Below are positions 34,263-42,384 of a stretch of DNA of 43,134 nt, in pieces (the stretch's first letter is position 1; every line of letters begins with the position of its first letter). The notes beneath the pieces were generated by a model. That model saw only the letters and a program-made list of their open reading frames with translations, did not search any database and was not told the origin of the DNA. Source of the stretch: Oscillospiraceae bacterium (GTDB lineage Bacteria; Bacillota; Clostridia; Oscillospirales; Oscillospiraceae); the NCBI GenBank assembly GCA_017541825.1, contig JAFXYJ010000063.1, positions 1-43,134 of the forward strand, given 5' to 3'. The position numbers were made by a program, and so were the translations under genes.

Positions 34263-34626
34263 GATTATCCTCTCCTTCCGGCGCCAGCAGGTCCGCCGCC
34301 GCGCGGCGGTCGAAGCCCAGCGCCTCCAAATATTTCAGATATTCCTCGGTCCTCTCCCGGGCGAGCTGCCGGCGCATACTGTCCAGCACGTCCCGCTGCT
34401 CGGTCACCGTTCGCCCCGCTGTGCGGTTGGTGATGAGCAGCCCGTCGAGCTCCAGCTGCGCCATGGCCCGCTGCATCGTGTTCGGGTTGACTCCCGCCTG
34501 GGTCGCCAGCTCCCGCACCGTGGGGAAATGCGAGCCCGGAGGGTAGACGCCCGTCACGATCCGTTCCCGGAGCTGCTGCGCCAGCTGCTGCCAGATGGGC
34601 CGGGGATCCCGGATCTCGAACTGCAT
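34255..34626 (-). CDS. GntR family regulator, YtrA subfamily
   Basis: A 123-residue transcription factor with an N-terminal winged helix-turn-helix. PIWQQLAQQLRERIVTGVYPPGSHFPTVRELATQAGVNPNT is the GntR DNA-binding pattern and is split over residues 10-50. The short C-terminal dimerisation part of about 50 residues, without a ligand-binding domain, marks the YtrA subfamily. These usually repress their own ABC operon. AGAGGTGG precedes the ATG on the minus strand. A palindrome overlapping its promoter is the likely operator. Confidence 0.92.
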   Translation of the reverse strand: MQFEIRDPRPIWQQLAQQLRERIVTGVYPPGSHFPTVRELATQAGVNPNTMQRAMAQLELDGLLITNRTAGRTVTEQRDVLDSMRRQLARERTEEYLKYLEALGFDRRAAADLLAPEGEDNHE

Positions 34627-34657
34627 GAAACCACCTCTTTCTGTGTGTTTGTATTAG

Positions 34658-34695
34658 GTACTTAGTACAATAGCACTGTCTGTCCCTGCTGTCAA
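34658..34695 (-). promoter_or_regulatory. Promoter and palindromic operator of the YtrA-type operon
   Basis: On the minus strand a perfect TTGACA (34695-34690), 17 bp, then TATTGT (34672-34667). The palindrome GTAC-TTA-GTAC at 34658-34668 overlaps the -10 box and start site, and TATT/AATA flank it. The position is ideal for self-repression by the GntR protein. Confidence 0.7.
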
Positions 34696-34738
34696 TACCC
34701 AAAAGAAAAAATATTTCACTTTTTTCCGTATGATGGAA

Positions 34739-34768
34739 TTGGCAGTCCGGCGGCCGGTGTGGTATATT
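34739..34768 (+). promoter_or_regulatory. Putative promoter of the sigma factor operon
   Basis: TTGGCA (34739-34744), 18 bp, then TATATT (34763-34768). A GGAATT overlaps the -35 box and could also be read as an ECF-type -35, so auto-regulation is possible. A small GCCC-GGTC-GGGC hairpin followed by GGTTTTT occurs at about 34857-34875, just before the ribosome binding site. Confidence 0.5.
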
Positions 34769-34894
34769 GTTGTGCGGATTATTTTTATAAAATAACGGTA
34801 TTCGGGCGAACCGGCGGCGCCGTCGGTCCGTCATAGCCTATGAGAGAGAGAAAAATGCCCGGTCGGGCGGTTTTTCCCGGGTGAGTGTGCGCCG

Positions 34895-35371
34895 ATGACG
34901 ATTGACGAATTTACCGTCCAGATCATGGACATGAAAAAAACTCTCTACCACATCGCCTGCGGTATCCTGCGCAGCGAGGCGGACAGAGAGGACGCGGTGC
35001 AGGAATGCATCTGCAAGGCGTGGGAGAAGCGTGAGTCGCTCAAGAGCGACGGCGCGTTCCGCGCCTGGGTGACGCGGATCCTGATCAATGAATGCTATGA
35101 TATCTGCCGCCGCAGCGGCAAGGTGATCGTCCTCGACGAGCTGCCCGAGAGCACCGCTCCGGAGGATACCGAGGGGCGGGAGCTCCGGGACCTGATCATG
35201 CAGATGGATGAGATCTACCGCATGCCCATCATCCTGTTCTACATCGAGGGGTTCAACATACGGGAGATCTCAAAGATCCTGCGTATCCCGGAGGGAACGG
35301 TCAAATCCCGGCTGTACGCCGGGCGCGCCAAGCTGCGGAGTGTTTTAGGCGAAGAAGAGGTGCCGGTATGA
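34895..35371 (+). CDS. ECF-type sigma-70 family RNA polymerase sigma factor
   Basis: A 158-residue group 4 (ECF) sigma factor. Region 2 (about residues 15-75) includes EADREDAVQECICKAWEKRE, split in the usual helices. Region 4 (about residues 100-150) has LFYIEGFNIREISKILRIP followed by EGTVKSRLYAGRAKL, the -35-recognising helix-turn-helix. There is no region 1 or 3. It would redirect RNA polymerase to a small stress regulon. The ribosome binding site is weak (GGGTGAG). The stop codon overlaps the next gene's start (ATGA), the normal arrangement with an anti-sigma partner. Confidence 0.93.
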   Translation: MTIDEFTVQIMDMKKTLYHIACGILRSEADREDAVQECICKAWEKRESLKSDGAFRAWVTRILINECYDICRRSGKVIVLDELPESTAPEDTEGRELRDLIMQMDEIYRMPIILFYIEGFNIREISKILRIPEGTVKSRLYAGRAKLRSVLGEEEVPV

Positions 35372-36249
35372 ACGAAAAATGGGATAAAGTATTCGGAGAG
35401 GTCCCCGCTTCCTTCGAGGAGCGGATGGTCTCGACGCTCGCCTCCCTGGAGGACAGGAAGATCCGTCGGTTCCGCATGCCCGGCAGCGCGCTGATCGCCG
35501 CGGCGCTGCTGATCGCGATCCTCGGCGGGACGGCGCTGGCCACCGACCTGTTCGGCCTGAAGAGCCTGACCGTGTCCGACCCTTACGCCACGCCGGAGAC
35601 CACCAGCGTCTCCATCGCCCTGCAGGGCGTGCCGGACAGCCCTGAGTTCCTCGCCAACGCCCGGTGGCAGGATTACCTCTCGCAGCAGGACCTCGGCTCC
35701 GTCGCGCGCAGCAGCGTCCGAAGCGGGAGCTACGCCTTCTACTCCGTATACAACGACGAGATGGCCGCGGCCCTCGAGAGCATTGCCGCCGAATACAGGC
35801 TCTCGCTGCACACCTCCCAGAAAAACTTCTACAGTGAAGAGGAGTTCTGCCGTCTGCTGGACACGAAGCCCTTCATCTCCAACTGCGCGGCCCTCAGCGG
35901 CTACGTCTACGAGGACGGTTCCTTCGAGGTCTCCGGCAGCAATGTGGCCGGCAAGATCTATGAATACCAGTTCGGCCGCTACCGCAAGGGCAGCTTCTCG
36001 GAGGTCACGATGAACATCGGCAACGCCGACGAGTACACCGAGTGGATCTACACCACCGCCTGCGGCGTGGACGTGCAGCTGTCCATGGGACCCGACCTGT
36101 GCGTGCTGCTGGCCGATCTGGACGACTGCTTCGTGGCCGTCAACCTGCTCGGCGGCACCGCCGGCAACAGTCTGTTCATGTCCGATCCGGTCACGAAGGC
36201 CGATCTGGAAGCCTTCGCCGATATGTTCGACCTGACTGCTCTCAAGTGA
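35368..36249 (+). CDS. Single-pass membrane protein, probable anti-sigma factor
   Basis: A 293-residue protein. A ~38-residue N-terminal cytoplasmic part (MNEKWDKVFGEVPASFEERM...RKIRRF) precedes one membrane helix at about residues 40-58 (ALIAAALLIAILGGTALA). An outside domain of about 235 residues follows. Coupling to the ECF sigma gene by a 4-nt overlap, plus this topology, supports an anti-sigma role, with the outer domain sensing or being cleaved. The cytoplasmic part is short and has no zinc (ZAS) HX3CX2C motif, so it would be a non-classical anti-sigma factor. The outer domain is not recognised. Confidence 0.8.
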   Translation: MNEKWDKVFGEVPASFEERMVSTLASLEDRKIRRFRMPGSALIAAALLIAILGGTALATDLFGLKSLTVSDPYATPETTSVSIALQGVPDSPEFLANARWQDYLSQQDLGSVARSSVRSGSYAFYSVYNDEMAAALESIAAEYRLSLHTSQKNFYSEEEFCRLLDTKPFISNCAALSGYVYEDGSFEVSGSNVAGKIYEYQFGRYRKGSFSEVTMNIGNADEYTEWIYTTACGVDVQLSMGPDLCVLLADLDDCFVAVNLLGGTAGNSLFMSDPVTKADLEAFADMFDLTALK

Positions 36250-36252
36250 TTG

Positions 36253-36298
36253 AAAACCGAGACCGGAGCTGTGCACACAGCTCCGGTCTCGGTTTTTA
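36253..36298. terminator. Bidirectional terminator
   Basis: A stem of about 21 bp (AAAACCGAGACCGGAGCTGT... and complement, arms 36253-36273 and 36276-36296) with T-runs at both ends. It overlaps the last bases of the minus-strand DUF3783 gene and closes the sigma operon. Confidence 0.92.
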
Positions 36299-36760
36299 TT
36301 GTTCCCGGGGACCCGGTTCAAAGCCGCCGGCCCCACTGTCCGCAGCGATGCGCATCCGGGCAGAGCGGTCCTGCTTCTTTCCCCCGGCCGCGATGTACTC
36401 CCGCATGGTATCATGCTCCTCCTGCAGCGCATCGCGGAGCGTGACAGAGTCCCATGCGGCGTTGCTCTCGGTGACCACCGCCTTGAGCGCCACCGTGGCG
36501 CGGGAGGCTCGCAGGGCGTCCAGAAAAGAGGAAAACTGCCGGGTGTCGAGGCCGTTCATCACGAGCATCTCGGTCCTGAAGCCCTCCCCTTCATACTCCT
36601 TTTCCGCCGGAGAAAAGCCCTCCCATCCTGCCAGATAGCCGATGGGGTGTCCGTATTCGGCGGGGACGATCTGCCTGCCGCGGATGCCGAGACGGATCAG
36701 CGCCGTGCGGATCCGCTTGAGCTTGTCCCCGCTGATATTGTAAAGAAAAACCTCCGCCAT
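36296..36760 (-). CDS. DUF3783 domain-containing protein
   Basis: A 154-residue cytoplasmic protein resembling DUF3783 in Clostridia. It starts VFLYNISGDKLKRIRTALIRLGI followed by a central MLVMNGLDTRQFSSFLDALR, both split typical blocks of that family. The last 30 residues are charged and glycine-rich. AGGAGAACGAT precedes the ATG. Its function is not known. The C-terminus runs into the shared bidirectional terminator. Confidence 0.8.
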   Translation of the reverse strand: MAEVFLYNISGDKLKRIRTALIRLGIRGRQIVPAEYGHPIGYLAGWEGFSPAEKEYEGEGFRTEMLVMNGLDTRQFSSFLDALRASRATVALKAVVTESNAAWDSVTLRDALQEEHDTMREYIAAGGKKQDRSARMRIAADSGAGGFEPGPREQ

Positions 36761-36782
36761 ATCGTTCTCCTGTGCGATAACC

Positions 36783-36815
36783 GAAAAGCCGAAGCGTTGC
36801 GCGCTCCGGCTTTTC
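36783..36815 (-). terminator. Intrinsic terminator of the DUF4342 gene
   Basis: A 14-bp stem with one mismatch (GAAAAGCCGAAGCG, 36783-36796, and CGCTCCGGCTTTTC) sits 15 bp past the stop codon of the minus-strand gene; the strand ends in CTTTTCGG. Confidence 0.75.
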
Positions 36816-36829
36816 CAATAAGCTTCCGA

Positions 36830-37228
36830 TTACTCCTCCGGGGTATCCTCTTCGGCGGGCTCGTCGGCGGATACGGTCTCTTCAAAGTCGGCCTCCTCCG
36901 CCTTCTCGGTATTGATGTGCAGGCCGGACTTGATGTCCTCGACCACGCCCTGGGCGACGCTGCGGGCCTTCTCGGCTTTCTCCTCGGTGAGAACGTCCAC
37001 GACCTGTCCGTCGTCCTTGATGACCTCGATGGTGCAGCCGTAGCCGACGGCGGCCACGGCGCCGGCGATCACCAGCAGCTTGGAGGCGGCCAGAGCGGCC
37101 ACGCCGCCGAGGATGCCCACGCTGACCGGCACGTCGACAAGGATCTTGTCTTCCTTGCGCACCAGGATGCGGGAGACGTTGCCCTTCCTGACCATTTCCT
37201 TGATCTTTTCGATTACGTTGTTGTCCAT
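36830..37228 (-). CDS. DUF4342 domain-containing protein
   Basis: A 132-residue protein. The first ~80 residues match the DUF4342 pattern: an amphipathic start (VIEKIKEMVRKGNVSRILVR), a short strand (ILVDVPVSVGILGG) and a hydrophobic helix (LLVIAGAVAAVGYGCTIEV). The C-terminal ~50 residues are strongly acidic (many Glu/Asp), so the tail is probably disordered. A membrane-associated role is possible given the hydrophobic segment, but no function is established for this family. GGAGCAGAAAC precedes the ATG. Confidence 0.85.
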   Translation of the reverse strand: MDNNVIEKIKEMVRKGNVSRILVRKEDKILVDVPVSVGILGGVAALAASKLLVIAGAVAAVGYGCTIEVIKDDGQVVDVLTEEKAEKARSVAQGVVEDIKSGLHINTEKAEEADFEETVSADEPAEEDTPEE

Positions 37229-37363
37229 TGTTTCTGCTCCTTTTTATATCGTTTTTTATCTGTTTCCGGTGATCATTCCCGGCGCATCACGGGCGCCGGA
37301 CGATTTGCAAGTAGTATTATGACACGAATTTGACAAAAATCATGGCATATTTGTAAACTTTGT

Positions 37364-38266
37364 TCACTTTTTCCGGTTGAACAGCCCGGAGAAGAACTCT
37401 CCGACCCGGGTGATGACGCTTTTGACCGTGTTCACGACGGCGGAAAGCGTCCGGCGGGCCTCCTCGACCTTCTCTCCGGCCTCGCTGATCTTTTTGGCGG
37501 TGCTCTGCAGATCCTCGATCTTTTCCACCAGATCGCTCTCGCTGAGCCCCTCCAGCCTGCGGCACAGGTTCAGGAGCTGGCGCACCTGCGCGTCGTTGAG
37601 GGTGACGCCGTACTGCTCGGCGACGGCGCGGATCTGTGTCCGGAGCTCCTCGTCGGTCATGGACGCGGTCTCGGTGAGGATGCTCTTCAGGTCGCCCACG
37701 ATGGCCGAGGCGTCCACGCTGCCCAGCTGGTCGGCCAGATCGGCGGTGAGGGTCAGCTCCTGCACGCCCACCTGCTTGGCGATCTCGTCGAGCGTCTGTC
37801 CGGTCAGGGTCTCGTAGGCCTTGTATATGCCCGCCAGGGCCGCGGTGCCCGAGACGGCAAAGGGCGCCGCGATGATGGCCTGCACGTCCGTGATGCCTGC
37901 CGTTTCCAGCGCGGCGCGGTACATTTCCTCATCGCACCAGGTCACGTTTTCGGCCGACACCTGCGTACCGCTGCCCTCGTCGAGCAGCCGGATATACACG
38001 CAGGAGATCGAGGCCGTGCCGATGACGCTCTCGTCCACATAGCCCTCGAGATACGAGCGCTCCTCGTCATTGGTCATCATGAGCTCCTGCACGCTGCCCC
38101 GGGGGATGCCGAAGGCGGCGTACACCTCCTCGGTCTGAGCGTTGGTCAGATCCGCGCCGATGACGGCGCACTCGGTCCCTGCCGCCCGGGCGGGCGTCAC
38201 GGGCGCGAGGACGGCTGCGATGAGCAAAAAGGCAATAAGCTTCACTGTCAGTTGTTTGCGTTTCAT
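37364..38266 (-). CDS. DUF1002 domain-containing secreted protein
   Basis: A 300-residue protein with a Sec signal peptide (MKRKQLTVKLIAFLLIAAVL, likely cleaved after ARA) and no lipobox. The DUF1002 pattern follows: GADLTNAQTEEVYAAFGI, then ERSYLEGYVDESVIGTASIS and the central AAPFAVSGTAALAGIYKAYE. The last ~80 residues are helical and rich in Glu/Lys (coiled-coil-like). DUF1002 proteins are common in Firmicutes (YjfA-like) but their role is unknown. The start at 38266 follows AGGAGAACCCGCT; a longer frame precedes the signal peptide and is rejected. Confidence 0.85.
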   Translation of the reverse strand: MKRKQLTVKLIAFLLIAAVLAPVTPARAAGTECAVIGADLTNAQTEEVYAAFGIPRGSVQELMMTNDEERSYLEGYVDESVIGTASISCVYIRLLDEGSGTQVSAENVTWCDEEMYRAALETAGITDVQAIIAAPFAVSGTAALAGIYKAYETLTGQTLDEIAKQVGVQELTLTADLADQLGSVDASAIVGDLKSILTETASMTDEELRTQIRAVAEQYGVTLNDAQVRQLLNLCRRLEGLSESDLVEKIEDLQSTAKKISEAGEKVEEARRTLSAVVNTVKSVITRVGEFFSGLFNRKK

Positions 38267-38406
38267 AGCGGGTTCTCCTGTCGCGGGGTCAAAATGATCC
38301 TTCCTTACCTTCACGTTGTATTCTATTCCCCGGAGGGAACAATATACTGAGACATGACAGAAGGCCCCGAGGGGAGCTCCTGCCGGTGTCAGTATCCTCG
38401 GCGGGA

Positions 38407-38443
38407 AAAGCCCCGCCGAAAAGACAGACGCTTTTCGGCGGGG
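38407..38443 (-). terminator. Intrinsic terminator of the murA-to-cyclophilin gene run
   Basis: A perfect 13-bp stem (CCCCGCCGAAAAG, 38411-38423, and complement 38431-38443) is followed on the minus strand by CTTTTCC. It lies 22 bp after the cyclophilin stop. Confidence 0.85.
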
Positions 38444-38465
38444 TGAGGTTCACTTGTCTCCCGGT

Positions 38466-39044
38466 TCAGTCGGCCAGCTTGATCGAGGAGATCACGGGCT
38501 GGTTGTCCACGGTGATGTGGCCGTCGCTGCCCGTCACCTGAGCGGTGGAGGCGATCAGGTCCACGATCTCCATGCCCGAGATCACATTGCCGAACACGGC
38601 AAAATCCCCGTCGAGATAGGTGGCGTCGTTCTGCAGGATGTAGAACTGGCAGGAGGCGCTGTTCTTGTTGATGCCCCGGGCCATGCCGAAGGCGCCCCGC
38701 ACGTTGGACAGGGGGTTGTTGTACCCGTTGGAGTTGAACTCGCCGGTGATCGTCTCGCCGGAGGTCCCGGTGCCGTTCTTGTTCGGGTCGCCGCCGTAGA
38801 TCGCAAAGCCGTCGATGGCGCGGTAGATCGTGAGATTGTTGTAAAAGCCCTTTTTCACCAGGTTCAGGAAATTGGACGCGGTGACCGGCGCGGTGTCAGC
38901 GTCGATATCCACCTTGATCGTGCCGTAATCCTTGATGGTGATCTCCACCGTGTGCTTGCCGGTCCAGCTCTTGCTCCCGCCGCAGGCGGACAGCGCCGTG
39001 ACGAGCAAAAGCACGCTCAGCAGCAGAACTATCGTTTTTTTCAT
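38466..39044 (-). CDS. Peptidyl-prolyl cis-trans isomerase lipoprotein (cyclophilin type)
   Basis: A 192-residue predicted lipoprotein with signal peptide ending ALSAC (C21), so anchored on the outside of the membrane. The cyclophilin domain includes TAPVTASNFLNLVKKGFYNN, TIYRAIDGFAIYGGDP and SASCQFYILQND. The catalytic Arg is kept in YRAI, but the usual MIQGGD reads AIYGGD, as in several Clostridia PPIases. Expected role: folding of exported proteins. GGAGGTTAACGCT precedes the ATG. It lies 48 nt after the phosphohexomutase and is likely in the same transcript. Confidence 0.93.
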   Translation of the reverse strand: MKKTIVLLLSVLLLVTALSACGGSKSWTGKHTVEITIKDYGTIKVDIDADTAPVTASNFLNLVKKGFYNNLTIYRAIDGFAIYGGDPNKNGTGTSGETITGEFNSNGYNNPLSNVRGAFGMARGINKNSASCQFYILQNDATYLDGDFAVFGNVISGMEIVDLIASTAQVTGSDGHITVDNQPVISSIKLAD

Positions 39045-39092
39045 AGCGTTAACCTCCGTTCATTCCAAAGACGGATGGATCGGGCGCCCGGT

Positions 39093-40817
39093 TCACCCGG
39101 CCAGGCCCCGGGCAAATTCGGCGATGCGCTTCACTTTGTCCAGGCTGCCCTCGGCCGTCTCATCCCGGGCAAGGACGTACATCTTGATCTTGGGCTCCGT
39201 GCCGGAGGGCCGCACCACCAGCGCCGAGCCGTCGATCAGGTCGTAATAGAGCACGTTGCTGCCGGCGATGGGGGTCTTCTCCACCACGCCCAGACCGGGG
39301 ACCGTGATGTCGCCGCTGGCATAGTCGCGCACCCGGGCCACCGCGATGCCGCCCATCTCCTCGGGCGGGTTCTCCCGCAGGGAGGCCATGAGCCTGCGCA
39401 TCTCGCCGAGCCCGTCCACGCCGTACATATACAGGTTGAGCGTTTCCTCGCGGAAGTAGCCGTATTTGACATACAGCGCGTCCATTGCGTCGGCCAGGGT
39501 CATGCCCTTGTCGAAATAGTAGGCCGCCATCTCGGCGATGAGCATGGAGGCGGTGACCGCGTCCTTGTCCCGGACGTAGTCGCCCATCATATAGCCGTAG
39601 CTCTCCTCAAAGCCCAGCAGGTAGGTGTAGGTGCCCTGCTGCTTGTATTCGGCCAGCTTCTCCGCGATGAACTTGAAGCCGGTGAAGGTCTCGTCGAAGT
39701 GTACGTCGTTGACCTCGCAGATCCGGCGCACCATGGAGGTGGACACGATGGTGGTGATCGCCGCGGGCATGGCGGGCATCGTCCCGGTCTCCCGCCGCGC
39801 GGTGATGATGTAGTCGAGCAGCAGGCAGCCCATCTGGTTGCCGGTGATCGTGACGTAGTCCTCGCCCTTGCGGACCATGACGCCCACGCGGTCGGAGTCG
39901 GGGTCGGTGCCGATGATCAGGTCGCTGCCGAGCTCCTTGGCCATATCCACGGCCAGATAGAAGCCCTCGGGATTCTCCGGGTTGGGGCTGACCACCGTCG
40001 GGAAATTCCCGTCGAGCACCATCTGCTCCTTGACGGGGTAGACATGCTTGACGCCCAGCCGGCGCAGCGCCTCGGGCACGAGACGCCATCCGCAGCCGTG
40101 GAAGGGCGTGTAGACGATCTTGAAGTCGTCGGCCACCTTGGCGACGATCCGGCGGTTCACGGCCATTTTCATGACCTCGGAGAGGAACGCCTCGTCGGTC
40201 TCTTCGCCCATGAAGGTGATCATACCGGAGGCCACGGCCTCGTCGAAGTCCATCCGGCGGGGGGCGCGGAAGATGTCGGAATTGGCCATTCTTTTGGCGA
40301 TCTGCTCGGCGTGCTGGGGCGGGAGCTGGGCGCCGTCGGACCAATAGACCTTGTAGCCGTTGTACTCCTTGGGATTGTGGCTGGCGGTGACGTTGATGCC
40401 CGCCTGGGCACCGTAATGGCGAACGGCGAAGCTCAGCTCCGGCGTGGGCCGCAGCGATTCAAAGATCCGCACCTTCACCCCGTTGGCCGCCATGATGGCC
40501 GCCGCCTCCCGGGCGAAAACATCGGAGTTGTTGCGGCAGTCGTAGCACACGCACACGCCCTTTTCCATGGCCTCGGCGCCCTCGGATACGATCAGCTCGG
40601 CGAACGCCTGGGTAGCATGGCGGATGATATGGATGTTCATCCGGTTCGTCCCCAGGCCCATGATGCCGCGCAGACCGGCGGTGCCGAAGGCCAGAGGCGC
40701 GTAGAAGCGGTCCTCGATCTCCTTGTCATCCCCGGCGATGGACTTGAGTTCCTCCCATTCGGTCTCGCTGAGCGCAGGGCTGTTGAGCCATTCCTCGTAA
40801 GTTTCTCTCCAGGTCAT
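39093..40817 (-). CDS. pgcA: Phospho-sugar mutase (PgcA-type phosphoglucomutase/phosphomannomutase)
   Basis: A 574-residue alpha-D-phosphohexomutase, interconverting glucose-1-P and glucose-6-P (and mannose isomers). N-terminal FGTAGLRGIMGLGTNRMN, phosphoserine loop TASHNPKEYNGYKVYW (catalytic Ser in TASHNP) and metal loop TDPDSDRVG identify it. The sugar loop is GFEESYG and the C-terminal phosphate-binding loop RPSGTEPKIK. The ~570 length matches the PgcA rather than the shorter GlmM group. The start ATG overlaps the preceding small gene's stop (ATGA). It feeds UDP-glucose and cell-wall glycan synthesis. Confidence 0.95.
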   Translation of the reverse strand: MTWRETYEEWLNSPALSETEWEELKSIAGDDKEIEDRFYAPLAFGTAGLRGIMGLGTNRMNIHIIRHATQAFAELIVSEGAEAMEKGVCVCYDCRNNSDVFAREAAAIMAANGVKVRIFESLRPTPELSFAVRHYGAQAGINVTASHNPKEYNGYKVYWSDGAQLPPQHAEQIAKRMANSDIFRAPRRMDFDEAVASGMITFMGEETDEAFLSEVMKMAVNRRIVAKVADDFKIVYTPFHGCGWRLVPEALRRLGVKHVYPVKEQMVLDGNFPTVVSPNPENPEGFYLAVDMAKELGSDLIIGTDPDSDRVGVMVRKGEDYVTITGNQMGCLLLDYIITARRETGTMPAMPAAITTIVSTSMVRRICEVNDVHFDETFTGFKFIAEKLAEYKQQGTYTYLLGFEESYGYMMGDYVRDKDAVTASMLIAEMAAYYFDKGMTLADAMDALYVKYGYFREETLNLYMYGVDGLGEMRRLMASLRENPPEEMGGIAVARVRDYASGDITVPGLGVVEKTPIAGSNVLYYDLIDGSALVVRPSGTEPKIKMYVLARDETAEGSLDKVKRIAEFARGLAG

Positions 40818-41146
40818 TCCAGTTCCTCCATTTCATTTTCTGCCGGCTCGCGGAGCAGTTCACAGGCGTCCGCCCACAGACTGGCGGGGACGAAAATGTC
40901 CGTGCCGGTGCCGCTCACGCCGATGATCAGCCGGCCAAAATCACCGTTCTCGGGGTATTGCTTCATACAGGGGATGCCATAGGATTCCATGCGGGACACC
41001 GTGAGCGCCTCTGCCATGCCGAGCGGCTCGCAGTGGCACAGATAGACCGGGGGCTCGAACTCTCCCGACTCGTCCCGGGGCCAGCGCTCCAGGAGCTCTC
41101 CGGGGATATACCTGCCCCATTCCGGCCTGGCTTTGTTTTCCTCCAT
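40814..41146 (-). CDS. Small DUF2007-like protein
   Basis: A 110-residue cytoplasmic protein. The central piece, LTVSRMESYGIPCMKQYP then FGRLIIGVSGTGTDIFVPAS and a terminal ACELLRE helix, has the alpha-beta pattern of DUF2007 (putative signal-transducing, PII-like fold). The N-terminal ~35 residues include a possible metal-binding CHC (LCHCEPLG). GGGAGGAAGCGG precedes the ATG. The gene overlaps pgcA by 4 nt and follows rlmH by 15 nt. Function unknown; the domain call is by eye. Confidence 0.75.
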   Translation of the reverse strand: MEENKARPEWGRYIPGELLERWPRDESGEFEPPVYLCHCEPLGMAEALTVSRMESYGIPCMKQYPENGDFGRLIIGVSGTGTDIFVPASLWADACELLREPAENEMEELE

Positions 41147-41161
41147 CCGCTTCCTCCCGTT

Positions 41162-41608
41162 CTACTTATGATATTTACCGCCCTCATTGATCGTGAAGGC
41201 GCGGTAAAGCTGTTCGAGCACCATGACCCTGGCCAGATGATGCGGAAAGGTCATCCGGGACATGGAGATGCGCGCGTCAGCGCGCGCCTTGACGGCATTC
41301 GAAAGCCCGTCCGATCCGCCGATGATGAACGCCACGCGGCTGCGGCCGCGGTTAGCGCAGTCGGCGAGCCGGGCGGCCAGCTCCTCGCTGGAACAGAGCT
41401 CTCCCTCCACGCACATGGCCGCGGCAAAGGTATCCGGCGCCAGCCGGCGCAGCACGGCCTCGCCGTCCCGCTCCATGTCGCCGGTTTCGGGAAGCTCCGC
41501 GCGCTCGAGCTGACAGTAGCGGCTCAGCCGCTTGGCGTATTCGTCACAGGCGGCGGCATACCAGGATTCCTTGAGCCGGCCGACACATATCAGTTGGACA
41601 CGCAGCAT
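41162..41608 (-). CDS. rlmH: 23S rRNA (pseudouridine1915-N3)-methyltransferase RlmH
   Basis: A 148-residue SPOUT-class methyltransferase that adds a methyl to pseudouridine 1915 in helix 69 of assembled 70S ribosomes. The SAM knot is seen in FIIGGSDGLS and the C-terminal MTFPHHLARVMVLEQLYRAF, ending in INEGGKYHK. It is slightly shorter than the usual ~155-159 residues. The ATG at 41608 lies inside the walJ end, 19 nt of overlap, with GGTGGAG upstream within walJ. walJ-rlmH adjacency is common in Firmicutes. Confidence 0.95.
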   Translation of the reverse strand: MLRVQLICVGRLKESWYAAACDEYAKRLSRYCQLERAELPETGDMERDGEAVLRRLAPDTFAAAMCVEGELCSSEELAARLADCANRGRSRVAFIIGGSDGLSNAVKARADARISMSRMTFPHHLARVMVLEQLYRAFTINEGGKYHK

Positions 41609-42384
41609 CGTTCGATCTCCACCGCCAGTTCTCCGCTGACGGGCGCCACATGGAGCGCCACCTCGCCGAAGCCCTCCGCGTCAAGCGCGGCGCGGACCGT
41701 CTCAAACGCCCGTCGGGGCGTGTTGTTCTCCCGGCTCAGATGGCCGAGGATCAGTGAGCGCGTGCCGCTGCCGGCCAGCATACAGGCCAGACGCGCGCAG
41801 TCGTCATTGGACAGATGCCCCCGTTCGGACAGGATCCGGCGCTTGAGCGCCGGGGGATACGCGCCGAAGCGGAGCATGTCGATATCGTGATTCGCCTCGA
41901 TCAGAGCCGTGCCGCAGCCCCGGAGCGCCGAGAGCATCTCCCCGGAGATATGGCCCGTATCCGTGCAGCAGCCCAGGGCCTCCTCCCCGCTCTCGAGCCG
42001 GTAGCCCACGCTCTGATCGGTGTCGTGGGGCGTGGCGAAGGCCGTGACCGTCACGCCGCCGAGGACGAAGGGCTCGTCCACCCGGATGCGCCGCAGCCGG
42101 TCCTCCAGCTCGGGCATGGCGCCGCAAAGCCGGACGGCCACGGTGCGGGGCGCGTAGATCGGTACGGCGTGGTACTTCGCCATGGTCCGCAGCGCGGCGA
42201 CATGGTCGCTGTGCTCGTGGGTGATCAGCACGCCGCGCAGATCCTCCACCGTCAGCCCCTGCGTATACAGCGCCGTTTTGATGCGCCGCAGGGAGATCCC
42301 CGCGTCAAGGAGAAGATTGGTATCGCCGCACCGCACCAGGGCGCAGTTGCCGCTGCTGCCGCTGGCGAAAACGACAAGCCTCAT
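41590..42384 (-). CDS. walJ: MBL-fold metallo-hydrolase, WalJ/YycJ type
   Basis: A 264-residue metallo-beta-lactamase-fold hydrolase. The metal motif THEHSDH (H56, H58, D60, H61) is complete, and a second His/Asp group follows in [16 protein letters not shown] and LGHLS. It starts with the WalJ hallmark [12 protein letters not shown]. WalJ is linked to cell division/DNA replication coupling and is a probable exonuclease. In many Firmicutes it sits with walRK, but here no walRK is seen in the window. It overlaps the murA stop by 4 nt (ATGA) and rlmH by 19 nt. Confidence 0.93.
   Translation of the reverse strand: MRLVVFASGSSGNCALVRCGDTNLLLDAGISLRRIKTALYTQGLTVEDLRGVLITHEHSDHVAALRTMAKYHAVPIYAPRTVAVRLCGAMPELEDRLRRIRVDEPFVLGGVTVTAFATPHDTDQSVGYRLESGEEALGCCTDTGHISGEMLSALRGCGTALIEANHDIDMLRFGAYPPALKRRILSERGHLSNDDCARLACMLAGSGTRSLILGHLSRENNTPRRAFETVRAALDAEGFGEVALHVAPVSGELAVEIERCCVSN

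Noticed and set aside
38454-40982. Open frame of about 840 codons antisense to the cyclophilin and phosphohexomutase genes
   Set aside because: It spans two well-defined sense genes and has no recognisable features.
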